DNA of 37,947 nt from Planctomycetota bacterium. Its GTDB lineage: Bacteria; Planctomycetota; Phycisphaerae; Sedimentisphaerales; Anaerobacaceae. Made by a program: the position numbers and the translations under genes. The notes below the pieces were generated by a model. The model was not told where the DNA came from. It made no database searches and saw nothing but the letters and a program-made list of their open reading frames with translations. The stretch is from NCBI GenBank assembly GCA_022566315.1, contig JADFJC010000021.1, positions 1 through 37,947 on the forward strand, given 5' to 3'. Shown one piece after another: positions 23,024 through 32,417 of the stretch (positions are counted from its first letter, which is position 1; each line of letters starts with the position of its first letter).

Positions 23024-25283
23024 CTCGGCTGGCGGCAAGTGCGGCCTTTCTGGCCTTCTTGGCCTTCTTCTCATATTTCCGGTACGATTTAAATTGCTCG
23101 TGGAAATATCCTCCCTTCATAGCCCTTGCGGCAAAGAGCACACAGCCGATTATTTTAGCATTTACCTCTTTGAATTCTCGAATAGTTCTCTGGGCAGCGC
23201 CCCTGCTTGTGGCGGCAGCGTTGAATATCAGGATTGTCGTATCAACGAGTCGGGCCAACACTTTGGCATCACTTACGAGCAGGACAGGCGGCCCATCAAT
23301 TATAATGTGGTCGTAGTTCTTACGCTGCTGGTCAAGCAGCTCTTCCATCCGAGTACTGCCGAGCAGTTCGGCCGGATTAGCAGGCAACGGCCCACAATCG
23401 ATTATGTCAAGGCCCTCTATGCCGCCGGGCCTTACAGCTTCTTTGGAACTGCACTGGTTCATCAGCACACTGCTCAATCCAAAATCAAAGTTCTCAGTTT
23501 CGAGTTTATCTTCGAGCATATCGGTCTGTATCTTTGGAAACAGTCTTTGTAAATCGGGCTGTCTGAAATTGGCATCTATCAGCAGGACTTTTTTATCTGC
23601 GGCAACAAATGTTGTTGCAAGATTAACCGCCACGGAAGTTTTTCCGTCCCCCGCCATACCGCTGCTGACAAGCAAAGTCTTCAAAGAGTCCGCTGTGCCG
23701 GAGAGCTTCAGGTTCGTCCGACATCGCCTGTATGACTCGCTTATAACAGAGTAAGGCGCCAGCCGAACAGCGTGACAAAGCTCAATGCGGCGAACCTGAC
23801 TATCCTCAGATGCATCAGGGATAACACCCAAAAGTGGAATATGCAGAAATTTGGCAACGTCACTGGGCGTACGCACCAGGTCGTTAGTCAGCTCAACAAG
23901 GAAAGCAAGACCTATACTAAACATAAAGCCCAACATTGTTCCACCAGGGAACCAAAGGTACCACTGGCGGGAAAACACCATTTCCAGCGGTATCGGCGCA
24001 ATTCCAACAGCCTGCACTTTAGGTGTCTCCGGGGCATCGTGTACCATCTTCAATTTCTCGACCTGCTCTTTGATTAAGTCAAGCATTGTGATTCTCTCAT
24101 CTCTTGTCTTCAGCCGCTGCTCATACTGGATACGGGCTAAATCAAGCTCTTCTTTCTTCGCCTCCGTTTCCTGTCGCAGTTTTTCCAAATGCTCGAACCT
24201 TTCCTGCAATATATGCAAACCATCGCGTGCATTTTCGAGATTCGCCCTGCGGGTCTGATTTGCAATTTTGATTTTTCTGAGCCCTCTTCTTTTTCTGATT
24301 TCGTCTATCTGCTCCCTTGTTCGGAGCACAACTCTGTGATTTTCACCAAACTTTGTGAGTGCGCCCGAGAGCTGGGCCTCCAGAAAGACAAGCTGCTGAG
24401 CAAGTGTAACCATAACGGAGTCTCTCTCTACCACATATTCAATCTGCACAGTAATAGGGCCTGTCGCCAAATCTTTAAGATTTGATATGTCGGCGCTAAA
24501 CTGACTTATAGCTAATTCAAGACCGTCTTTCTCAAGCACCAAATTATTCAACCTTAGAGATATTGTGTGCTGGAAATTACGCCCCACCGGCATAGCAAGG
24601 TCGGTTATGCCCCATCTCTCGCGGACATCTTCCAAGCCTTTCTCGGCAAGACGCAACTCCTGCTCAACACCTTCTCGCCGCTTTTCGATCTCTACAAGCC
24701 TGTCACTTACCTCTTTTCTTTCCGTAGTTCTCTGTGTATTAATAAACAAACGCACCATTTCGTTAACTATGTCTGCTGCTTCTCTGGCGTCACGGCAGGT
24801 CATCGAAACCTCTACAAACTTAGCATCTCTGTGAGCGTAAGCACTAAAATGTTTATCCAAATACTTAACGGCTTTTCTAATGTCCCCATCTCTGCGTTCA
24901 AACCACATGGTATCTCTAACTACGTCGCTCTCAAGCAAATTCTGCAGAGTACTCTGCTGTTTTATAAGATCAACTATTGACATACGATGACCGTATAGAA
25001 TATCCTTATGCACCTGGGGTGCAGTGATCTCCATAGGGTCTTTTTCTACCGGTGGAAGGACCTCAATATAGGTTATGGCGGTATATTTTGGAAGATATTT
25101 CTTGAAGAGATACCAGCCTCCGCCGCCGGCTGTCAACCCCAATATAGTCAGAACAAATATCAGCAATATGTGCCTGCGCAATATACCGAGAGCTTCTTTC
25201 GGTGTTATCGAGGCAGCCGCCGGGGGCATTGACCCAGCCGGCCTTGTTATTCTATTTGATGCTATTGGTCTTTCTTCAGCCAT
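23019..25283 (-). CDS. Wzc-like polysaccharide copolymerase with bacterial tyrosine kinase domain
   Basis: A 754-residue inner-membrane protein that controls exopolysaccharide chain length and export. Residues 38-60 and about 443-465 are membrane helices enclosing a large periplasmic Wzz-type region with coiled coil (about 175-420). The cytoplasmic BY-kinase domain has Walker A GMAGDGKTS (about 540-548), Walker A' VLLIDANFRQPD (about 563-574) and Walker B HIIIDGPP (about 657-664). The C-terminus has only three tyrosines (GGYF, SYRKYEKK) in a Lys-rich tail instead of the usual Tyr cluster, so autophosphorylation control may differ. It sits between the TPR and epimerase genes on one strand. The stop codon is part of a dispersed repeat. 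Confidence 0.9.
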   Translation of the reverse strand: MAEERPIASNRITRPAGSMPPAAASITPKEALGILRRHILLIFVLTILGLTAGGGGWYLFKKYLPKYTAITYIEVLPPVEKDPMEITAPQVHKDILYGHRMSIVDLIKQQSTLQNLLESDVVRDTMWFERRDGDIRKAVKYLDKHFSAYAHRDAKFVEVSMTCRDAREAADIVNEMVRLFINTQRTTERKEVSDRLVEIEKRREGVEQELRLAEKGLEDVRERWGITDLAMPVGRNFQHTISLRLNNLVLEKDGLELAISQFSADISNLKDLATGPITVQIEYVVERDSVMVTLAQQLVFLEAQLSGALTKFGENHRVVLRTREQIDEIRKRRGLRKIKIANQTRRANLENARDGLHILQERFEHLEKLRQETEAKKEELDLARIQYEQRLKTRDERITMLDLIKEQVEKLKMVHDAPETPKVQAVGIAPIPLEMVFSRQWYLWFPGGTMLGFMFSIGLAFLVELTNDLVRTPSDVAKFLHIPLLGVIPDASEDSQVRRIELCHAVRLAPYSVISESYRRCRTNLKLSGTADSLKTLLVSSGMAGDGKTSVAVNLATTFVAADKKVLLIDANFRQPDLQRLFPKIQTDMLEDKLETENFDFGLSSVLMNQCSSKEAVRPGGIEGLDIIDCGPLPANPAELLGSTRMEELLDQQRKNYDHIIIDGPPVLLVSDAKVLARLVDTTILIFNAAATSRGAAQRTIREFKEVNAKIIGCVLFAARAMKGGYFHEQFKSYRKYEKKAKKARKAALAASRA

Positions 25284-25323
25284 CCTGTTCTCTACCCGGA
25301 ATCAACCAATAAAGCAATTGCTA

Positions 25324-25388
25324 TGGTGATTAGTGAGTAGTTAATTCAACATACACCAATTAACCACTCACCAATTAACCAATTACAC
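25324..25388. repeat. AACCAATT tandem repeat between the BY-kinase and TPR genes
   Basis: GGTGATTAGTGAGTAG is followed by ACCAATTAACCACTC and ACCAATTAACCAATTAC. It belongs to the same family as 17423-17480, again with divergent GGTGATT units first and CCAATTAACC units after, giving an imperfect inverted repeat. Confidence 0.7.
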
Positions 25389-25394
25389 AAGGCA

Positions 25395-28300
25395 TCACGG
25401 CGAAAGCCGCTCAATAGCCTTGTTTATTCGCTGCTTAGCTTTCTGCGACAATCTATCCGCTCCCACTTCCAACGCCTGTCTATAAGCAGCGAGCGCCTCA
25501 TTTTTTGCCCCGAGTTTTTCTTTTATCATCCCTTTATGCTCGTACACCTCCGCAGGTACGAGAATATTATTCTGCTGATATTGTTGCAACGCGGCCGCCA
25601 CAAATTCGGCGGCCTGCGAATTTTTACCTTGTTTATGCAGCACATACGCATAAGTATCCAGGAAGCCGGGGTTATTCGGCTTTGCGTCAAGTGCACGCTT
25701 GGCGTATCGAAGAGCTTCCGGGAGCCTTTCATTACTTTCAGAAAGCCAATACGCTAAATTGTTCAGAATAATGGTGTTATTCGGCATTTTAGTGTGCAAA
25801 CTTTCGTAAACTGTGATAGCAGTCCTGAGATAACTTTTATCGGAGCTTTTCATGTAGGCGAGGGTTAAAATGTCGGTTTTTTTCATTTTATAATCGACCC
25901 TGCGCAGGCTGTCCGGATCAGTCAGCTCGATGCATTTGTCAATATAATCCATTGCCTTGTCGTACTCGTTGTTAATCTTTGCCAAATTAAACATAGCAAA
26001 ATTGGCAGCAATTGAATCAGGGTTGGTTTCGAGCTTTTGCCTGCAATACTTCAAAACTTCATCAGGTCCAAGCATCAGGAACATTCTCCGTAGGACCTCA
26101 GAGGCAAGCGTTTCATTTTCCCCCGCTTTATCAACAGCTTTTTGGCAATATTCTACAGCGGTTATTTTATCGCCGAGCTTCAACTTCGCCTGAGCCATTC
26201 GTAAATACGCAATGGACGCAAGATCACCATCAAGATATGTTCTGCACTCTTCAAAGACCTTGTCCAGCTTCCGAGGGTTCCAATTCTCCGTGTTTGGTTC
26301 CCCCGCCCCCAGTAGAAGCGCCCTCATATATCCGTTGAACGCTGTAGCGTACAGCACATCCTGTACTTCGTTTTTCTCATTCCCGTCGAGATGTGCTTGA
26401 CGCCTGAGCAGACAAGCTTTCTTATATAATTGCTCGGCTTTGTCGAAGTTTTTAGAAGTGTTAATAGCAAATGCACCCGCTCGATTAAGCCACTGTACAC
26501 TGTCCGGGAATTTTTCAAGCGTCTCTTCGTAGAATCTTTTCAGTGGTGCTTTTCTGTCGAGCTGTGAGTAAATGTGCTCAAGCAAAACCATCGCTTCAGG
26601 CGGAGCGCCAGGCTTGTTAATCGTAACTTTAAGTTCCGTTATGGCATCCTCATAACGCTCGGCGCCCATATAAGCCTTGGCCAGAGAAATTCGAGTAACA
26701 GGCTCATCTGCCAATAATTTGCTTTCTCTAAGGTCGGTGATTGCCTTACCATAATCTGCGAGGGCGGAATTAATTTCACCTCTTAACCGCCATGCCGCCG
26801 GGTTGTTCTGATTGGTCTGGAGATTTCTATTCGTCAACTCCAATGCTTTTTCCAGTTGCCCCTGTCTCATCATCAGCCAGGCCTGAAGCAGGAGTATTCT
26901 GTGTTCGTTGGGATACTTTTCCTTAAAGCTCTGTAATTTGTATTCAGCTTCCTTGATAAGGCCGACTCTAAGAAAAGCCTCAATTTGAACAAGATTGTGC
27001 TCTACGGTTTCGTCAATCGCTATAAGCTCTTTGGAATATTTCTTTACAGCCTCTCTGTCGAAGGTTTTCTCAGCAACAAGTAAAAGACCTCTGAGTACAG
27101 CGCTGTCTTTGGTACCGTCTTCATATAACTGCTCCAGGACTTTCCTGGCATCATTGTATTTGCCTTGCTGAAAATAATGGTCCCAAAGCAATTTCTGCTC
27201 TTTCGATTCGGTCAGCAGCGTCTGAGCCTTTTCATCCTGTCCCCTGTCCCGAAAGTATTGTGCATAGTAATAAAGCATGCGCTTGTCGCTGGGGTTTATT
27301 TTCTTGGCCTGCTCGAAAGCCGAAGCAGCAACACCAAACAGCGCCTCCTTTTGCTGCGGATTGGTTTCTTCCACAGCCACCTTCGTTGCCAGTTGTCCAA
27401 GCAGTAAAGCATTGTCCATATTAGGAGCGGCGTTTTGCAGGTCCTGACGAATCGCGACCGCCCTCAACGGCTCCGTCGGGGCTATATACTCAGCATACAA
27501 GCCAAGTAACGCCAAATCACTGGGATTCAGTGCGATTGCTCTTTCCAAAGCACTCCTGACCTCGACTATCTGGGCCGAAGAGACACTATCACTAAGCTTC
27601 TGATTTCGACGGTATAACACGTTCGCCGATGCTTTTGCAATGATTCCATTGAGAGGGTTCAAAGATGCAGCTTTGCGAATGTCTTCCATAGAAGCATGCT
27701 CATTTCCAAGAGAAGCATTGATATCGCTTCTGAGCATATAAGCGTATGAAAATACAGGCCTTTGCCTCAAACATTCGTCGATTTTTGCCAATGCGTCTTC
27801 GAATTTCTCTTCAGCTATAGCGAGGCGGGTTGCAAAAATCTGGCCCTGACAATTATCGAGGTTTTCACGGCGAGTCGTCTCTGTGATTTGCTCTGCCAGA
27901 TTCCAGTCTTTCGTTAAAAGTGCTAAATCAAAAAGATAGCTCGCAGCAAGTTTTACCTGTTCCAAAGCCGGCCCCTCGGATACGCGCTGCTGTGAAGTTC
28001 CTATTTCAATGGCCTTTTTCAACTGGGCGACTGCTTTTTCTGGTTCGTTGTACCTGCGATGAAATATTCCAAGCTGTGTTGCGCGGCGAATCGGGTCAGC
28101 GATACTCGAGAGCACCTGCTCTTCTATTTCCTTGCGCCTTTGTTGCGAAATCTTTGCCGGGTCAGGTTCAGAGAGTATCTGCTTATAAACCAGCACTATC
28201 GCGTTATCCGGAAAATATTCCAAAAATCTATTAACTAAATTTCCGGCCTGACTCGCCTGGCCTTGCGCTATGTAATTTCTGCAAACATTAATGATAAAAG

Positions 28301-30518
28301 CTTGTTCAACGGAATTTGGCTCTATCAGCAGGAGTTTTCCCAGCAGTTCTGCCTCAAGCTGCCAGTAGCTTTTCAATTCTTCTGTCATGAACCCGATATC
28401 GGCTGTCAACTCAACAGTCTCTTTTTCTTCGGGTCCGTTTTGCTGAGGAATAAGGTCTGAACTTTCCCGGCTTTTCTTTTGCGTCATAGTCCGTTGAATT
28501 TGCCGAATCCTGGCTTGTGCCAGCGCCAGCCTGAGTTTAATCGTATCGGGGTCATCATCAGGTCTGTTTGCCAATGCTTCGGCAGCCGCTTCAAACCCGG
28601 TTTTGGTCAATGCTTCTTCATCCTTTTCAAATTCAGACCTGAACTTGACTTTTCCTTCTTCAGTCTCAACAAACTCGGTTGTGCCAATACCAATATAAGC
28701 CTTGATACGAAGTTCCTGGCTTTTCTCATTTGGACCGAAATATTCTTCAAAAGCATTTATATTCTTTATGGTCCCCGGCCAGCGATTGAACTTCAAAAAA
28801 ACAACATCAATATAATCCAAACGTGCTTCAGGTTTGTTCTGGCTAATTCCTGAATTGAGCGCACTTGTCAGAAATTCAGTAACCGCACCAACTTCAGGAG
28901 TGTCTTTGAAAATCTTCGCGAGAGTGTAAGAAAGCTGCGCAAACTCAGTGTCCCTCGGCCAGGGTGGTTTAAGTGCTTTAAGCTGTTCGTAAGCTGCATA
29001 TAACATTTTGACAGCGGTTTCTTTATTTCCCTTAGCAAGCTCAAGCATTCCTCTCCATTTAATAACCAGCGGCTCTTCATCACTGCCATAAATCTGCTCG
29101 ATTTCGTGCACAGCCTGCTCAGCACCTGTCAGCCAAAGCTGGGTTTCTGATGGCTTCTGTGGCTCGCAAGGTTCAAGTATCTGCTCGATGTAGCAATTTG
29201 CGAGAAAAGCATACAGAATAAATCTGTTATTTATCTTAGCCCGACGTCTTGGACCGGGTGCATCCTGCGCATCGGGCAAAGTCAGTGCGTTCTTTGCTGT
29301 TTCTATTGCTTTTTCTACCTGCTGCTTTTGCCTATAAATAGCAAACCTGTGATAGTGCAAATTGGCCGCATTTATTGCATAAACTACATTTTTCTCGTCC
29401 AATCTAATCGCCTGTTCAACGGCTTCAATAGCCTTATCAAGATTTTCGGGTCCCAGCCGAGGGGCTGAATAGCCCGAATAGACCGAATAGAATTGAGAAA
29501 TTGCAGTAAATGCCTCTGCATTGGAACTGAAGTTGCGCACAAGCGACAAATATTCCGGCTCGAGTGCTCCAATCCGCTCGTTCACCCCCGAATCGGGGCT
29601 GCTTTTAGCAAGCATAAGCTTCATCGCCAGAAGATTAATGTGTGCCTTTGGCTCTGTCCCTGCAATCTGAACTGCCTGCTCCAAAACCGCCGTTGCCTGC
29701 TTTGTAGTCTTGTCTCTTTCTTCAAGGTTACCTTGTGAAGCAAAAATTTTCCCTTTTGTAAGAGCCGCCCTCGCCAAATACCAGTAAGCATCGGTATTAT
29801 TTGGCTCAAGCTCCTGGACCTTCTTCAAATCTTCTTCTGCCTGAGCAAGCGATTCGTCCCTGTTAGTTACCGCTCCCAGAGATGCCATTTCAAAAGCTGC
29901 TCTGCCTCTGAGCAGATATAAATACGGCCCCAGGTGCTGCTTTCTGTCTTCTGACTCCTGACTTCTGACTTCTGACTCTGTCTCAAAGACATCCCATCCG
30001 GCCGTATCTTCCATAAGCAGGTCAGTATTGTCTGCCACTTTCAAAAATTCTGACGCCTGCTTGTGTACCTCTTGCCAAATTCGACCCGCATTGCTAACAG
30101 GCATTAGATGTGCACTGCTATCCGCCAGTATATAAAAATACTTTAACCGTCCGTATCGAGCTTTTACATTGTTGGGATTTATCGTTATTATTTCGTCCCA
30201 GCATCCTAATACATAGGGCCATTCCTTAATTTCGAGGTACATATCCACCATCTTGAAAAGTATCTCTTCTCTGAGCGGGTTGGTTTTTGCCCTCGCATAT
30301 GCACCGCGAAAACGGCTTTCAGCCCTTTCGTAGTTTTGTTTTTTTATCTGTTCATCTGTCGCCTGATGTGCTGCTTTTAGCGCAGCCTCGGCGTCTTTGA
30401 TAAATTTTTCCGGGTCTCTGCTCAAATTCAGAATTGTCAAAATGACACCCAGGACAACAACTACAAAAAACACCGAGCCTATCAGTGCAACTTTTTTGTT
30501 TAACCTCCTGTTTGCCAT
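25395..30518 (-). CDS. Giant TPR-repeat protein of the exosortase/EPS locus (PrsT-like)
   Basis: A 1707-residue protein with one N-terminal membrane helix (about residues 9-29, KVALIGSVFFVVVVLGVI) and little else than tetratricopeptide repeats to the C-terminus, anchored with the bulk probably in the periplasm. TPR consensus spacing (A/G at 8, Y/F at 11, A at 20) is clear in many units, for example EALRYAKRALDAKPNNPGF near the end. Exosortase loci typically encode such a protein (PrsT), thought to help assemble or export the polysaccharide. This one is nearly twice as long as the PrsT proteins I know. GAGG lies eight bases before ATG 30518. Around residue 184 the sequence SEVRSQESEDRKQ is the translation of a tandem DNA repeat (29942-29984) inserted in frame. 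Confidence 0.87.
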   Translation of the reverse strand: MANRRLNKKVALIGSVFFVVVVLGVILTILNLSRDPEKFIKDAEAALKAAHQATDEQIKKQNYERAESRFRGAYARAKTNPLREEILFKMVDMYLEIKEWPYVLGCWDEIITINPNNVKARYGRLKYFYILADSSAHLMPVSNAGRIWQEVHKQASEFLKVADNTDLLMEDTAGWDVFETESEVRSQESEDRKQHLGPYLYLLRGRAAFEMASLGAVTNRDESLAQAEEDLKKVQELEPNNTDAYWYLARAALTKGKIFASQGNLEERDKTTKQATAVLEQAVQIAGTEPKAHINLLAMKLMLAKSSPDSGVNERIGALEPEYLSLVRNFSSNAEAFTAISQFYSVYSGYSAPRLGPENLDKAIEAVEQAIRLDEKNVVYAINAANLHYHRFAIYRQKQQVEKAIETAKNALTLPDAQDAPGPRRRAKINNRFILYAFLANCYIEQILEPCEPQKPSETQLWLTGAEQAVHEIEQIYGSDEEPLVIKWRGMLELAKGNKETAVKMLYAAYEQLKALKPPWPRDTEFAQLSYTLAKIFKDTPEVGAVTEFLTSALNSGISQNKPEARLDYIDVVFLKFNRWPGTIKNINAFEEYFGPNEKSQELRIKAYIGIGTTEFVETEEGKVKFRSEFEKDEEALTKTGFEAAAEALANRPDDDPDTIKLRLALAQARIRQIQRTMTQKKSRESSDLIPQQNGPEEKETVELTADIGFMTEELKSYWQLEAELLGKLLLIEPNSVEQAFIINVCRNYIAQGQASQAGNLVNRFLEYFPDNAIVLVYKQILSEPDPAKISQQRRKEIEEQVLSSIADPIRRATQLGIFHRRYNEPEKAVAQLKKAIEIGTSQQRVSEGPALEQVKLAASYLFDLALLTKDWNLAEQITETTRRENLDNCQGQIFATRLAIAEEKFEDALAKIDECLRQRPVFSYAYMLRSDINASLGNEHASMEDIRKAASLNPLNGIIAKASANVLYRRNQKLSDSVSSAQIVEVRSALERAIALNPSDLALLGLYAEYIAPTEPLRAVAIRQDLQNAAPNMDNALLLGQLATKVAVEETNPQQKEALFGVAASAFEQAKKINPSDKRMLYYYAQYFRDRGQDEKAQTLLTESKEQKLLWDHYFQQGKYNDARKVLEQLYEDGTKDSAVLRGLLLVAEKTFDREAVKKYSKELIAIDETVEHNLVQIEAFLRVGLIKEAEYKLQSFKEKYPNEHRILLLQAWLMMRQGQLEKALELTNRNLQTNQNNPAAWRLRGEINSALADYGKAITDLRESKLLADEPVTRISLAKAYMGAERYEDAITELKVTINKPGAPPEAMVLLEHIYSQLDRKAPLKRFYEETLEKFPDSVQWLNRAGAFAINTSKNFDKAEQLYKKACLLRRQAHLDGNEKNEVQDVLYATAFNGYMRALLLGAGEPNTENWNPRKLDKVFEECRTYLDGDLASIAYLRMAQAKLKLGDKITAVEYCQKAVDKAGENETLASEVLRRMFLMLGPDEVLKYCRQKLETNPDSIAANFAMFNLAKINNEYDKAMDYIDKCIELTDPDSLRRVDYKMKKTDILTLAYMKSSDKSYLRTAITVYESLHTKMPNNTIILNNLAYWLSESNERLPEALRYAKRALDAKPNNPGFLDTYAYVLHKQGKNSQAAEFVAAALQQYQQNNILVPAEVYEHKGMIKEKLGAKNEALAAYRQALEVGADRLSQKAKQRINKAIERLSP
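29942..29984. repeat. TCTGACT-type tandem repeat inside the TPR gene
   Basis: Imperfect 7-10 base units (CTGACTCCTGACTTCTGACT) continue the open frame and encode SEVRSQESEDRKQ. The same unit type fills 30540-30608 and 34430-34511. Confidence 0.82.
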
Positions 30519-30539
30519 AAATTAACCTCGCATTAGATT

Positions 30540-30608
30540 GACAGAAGTCAGAAATCAGAAGTCAGAGTAGAGTCTGCCTTCTGTCGTCTGTCCTCTGTCG
30601 TCTTTCTT
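30540..30608. repeat. AGAAGTCAG / TCTGTCCTCTG tandem repeat between TPR and EpsI-like genes
   Basis: AGAAGTCAGAAATCAGAAG is followed by the opposite orientation (CTTCTGTCGTCTGTCCTCTG), so the patch is partly palindromic. It occupies most of the 104-base gap between the two genes. Confidence 0.82.
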
Positions 30609-30622
30609 TCGCATATCGCGCT

Positions 30623-31396
30623 TTACTTTTCCCAGTCGGGCCAGTGCTTTGTTTCTAAAATAGGCAAAATCACGCCCAGGAGCTTTTCGCTCGCTTTAAC
30701 TGCCTGCTCTTTGTTTGGTGGAATCAACGTCTGGTTAAAAACCAGCTCAACCTTGCAAAAATACGAAGATTTGCGGAAAAGGTTCTTATTCAAAGCTATT
30801 CGAGCTTCTTCTCTGGAAGCCGCATAATCTCCATTGACCTTAAATAAGTACAAAACCGGAAATTTTCCACCCTTCTGCCAGAGATTGGCTCTTGTACTGC
30901 CAAAGACAAGGTACTTTCCTCTGATTTTTCTCTCAAACCCGGCATTGTTGTTTATTTCCAATGTTACACTATCGGATGCCAATCTTTGAAAGCCTCCGCC
31001 CGCATAGCATTCTTCCGGCACATGCGGCACTCTATCCGGAAGCTGATAGTAAGTAATAAACAACATGCATTTTTTAACAGGACCGTTAGCCGCCGCATCG
31101 GTATCTTCCAGAATCCATTGAATATAATCTTCGGTCCCTAACGCTCTGACTATTTCCTCGTTTTCGATTTTGAGTTTGGATATTACTTTGTAAGAAGCTA
31201 AATCATTTTCATTCAGCAGGTCCAAAGATTTTTTCAACGGCAGCGGTTCCTTTCTTAAGTACACTCCGAAACTTTTTATAGCTATTGACATGCCGGCCCC
31301 GGCTGTTGCAAGCACCACTGCACATATCAAAAAGGCCGGCTGTAAATAAAGTCGTATATTGTATCTCATAATCTGTGTTTTCACATCACGTATCAT
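30623..31396 (-). CDS. Exosortase-associated EpsI-like protein
   Basis: A protein of about 257 residues with one N-terminal membrane helix (LYLQPAFLICAVVLATAGAGM) and a periplasmic domain. The key segment MLFITYYQLPDRVPHVPEECYAGGGF matches, in my reading, the EpsI/DUF3485 signature (H-x-P-x-x-C-x-x-G-x-G), here with an ECYAGGGF variant. EpsI-type proteins accompany, or are fused to, exosortases and are thought to act in exopolysaccharide handling. The chosen ATG at 31396 overlaps the end of the exosortase gene by 11 bases, which suggests translational coupling. An alternative ATG at 31369 would leave a short gap. Neither has a strong ribosome site. Confidence 0.78.
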   Translation of the reverse strand: MIRDVKTQIMRYNIRLYLQPAFLICAVVLATAGAGMSIAIKSFGVYLRKEPLPLKKSLDLLNENDLASYKVISKLKIENEEIVRALGTEDYIQWILEDTDAAANGPVKKCMLFITYYQLPDRVPHVPEECYAGGGFQRLASDSVTLEINNNAGFERKIRGKYLVFGSTRANLWQKGGKFPVLYLFKVNGDYAASREEARIALNKNLFRKSSYFCKVELVFNQTLIPPNKEQAVKASEKLLGVILPILETKHWPDWEK

Positions 31397-32402
31397 CCTG
31401 CTGCGGTTTTGGCTTTCGCCGAGACGAGTGCCTGCGAACCACAATATCCGCAGGTTGTCCTACATCGTCCTCTTCAATAAATAAACTCGACATAAACCAC
31501 GCAAGAAAACCGTATAAGCCAAATGCTAACGGCAGCATCGCTAATCCAAGTGTGTCGTGATAAATACCCTGCGTGTACTTAGGATGTATCAGCACATAAA
31601 TAAAACCGGTAACTGTAACTCGCACGATATTACAGAATATCGCTATGGGTATCGTGCTGGCTAAAAGAACAAATCGCTGCCACAGAGGCCTGTGGTGCAA
31701 ATAGGCCATAGCAACCCCCAAAGCCAGAAAGGCCATCAGCAGGCGCATCCCACTGCACGCCTCGGCCACATTAAGCGAAGGCTCCAGGTGTTGGCCCTTA
31801 TAAATCACGTCTATCACCACGCCGCTGACAGTGGCTTCCATTCCGCTGACCAGATTCAGCAACGCAGTCGCTACAGCAGCAGCAAGATGCCGCATCGGCA
31901 TAGTCAGACTAACATAGTATCTGCGAGGCAACGGCACAGCAAAAATCAAAAAAGCTATCGGCAGCCATATATATTTAACCAAGCGCCACCCACCCAAAAA
32001 CAATACAATCGCCCCAAGCGTCGCTATCATGCCAATGGGCCTCAGGTATCCGTACCGGAGTTGAACGATATTGAAAGGATAAAACAGAATCCCGCAAATC
32101 AGAAAAACCAGGCCAAGATAATTTGCCTTCAACTCGTTATTCTGAGCGGAGCGAAGAATCTCTGTCTTGTGCTGGTGGATGAAGTATAAACTGAAAATCG
32201 GGATTAGAAAACCGTGCGACCAGCTGCTATCAGTGAGCCATTTGTGAACAATGGCCTCAATCTCATTGTGAAAAAGATAGCAAAACAGTCCCCCCACTAT
32301 CACCATCTTGATGTAACTATGGACTCCAAGCTCACGCCAGCTTGTCTTCGCCACACCTGATCCTTGCATTTGATTAACAGAAGAACCAATATTGACCACC
32401 AT
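31386..32402 (-). CDS. Exosortase (EpsH/Xrt family transpeptidase)
   Basis: A 338-residue polytopic inner-membrane cysteine transpeptidase. The family recognises C-terminal sorting signals such as PEP-CTERM. The catalytic triad is complete: Cys216 in AEACSGMRLL, Arg261 in CNIVRV and His282 in YHDTLG. Eight or so membrane helices surround these motifs, and WSHGFLIP near residue 61 is also typical. The hydrophilic C-terminus is Arg/Lys-rich (RRHSSRRKPKPQQ). At residues 81-90 the loop sequence EILRSAQNNE is the translation of a widespread interspersed repeat inserted in frame. The start is 15 bases after the SLBB stop, so the two are co-transcribed; the stop overlaps the EpsI-like start. The exact Xrt subtype is not assigned, and no target protein is evident in the window. 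Confidence 0.92.
   Translation of the reverse strand: MVVNIGSSVNQMQGSGVAKTSWRELGVHSYIKMVIVGGLFCYLFHNEIEAIVHKWLTDSSWSHGFLIPIFSLYFIHQHKTEILRSAQNNELKANYLGLVFLICGILFYPFNIVQLRYGYLRPIGMIATLGAIVLFLGGWRLVKYIWLPIAFLIFAVPLPRRYYVSLTMPMRHLAAAVATALLNLVSGMEATVSGVVIDVIYKGQHLEPSLNVAEACSGMRLLMAFLALGVAMAYLHHRPLWQRFVLLASTIPIAIFCNIVRVTVTGFIYVLIHPKYTQGIYHDTLGLAMLPLAFGLYGFLAWFMSSLFIEEDDVGQPADIVVRRHSSRRKPKPQQDDT
32134..32163. repeat. Interspersed repeat ATTCTGAGCGGAGCGAAGAAT inside the exosortase gene
   Basis: The plus strand reads CGTTATTCTGAGCG followed by GAGCGAAGAATCTC, an interspersed sequence of a type seen in many bacterial genomes. The encoded peptide EILRSAQNN is its hallmark translation. Confidence 0.72.
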
Positions 32403-32417
32403 AAATAAGCAATTTTA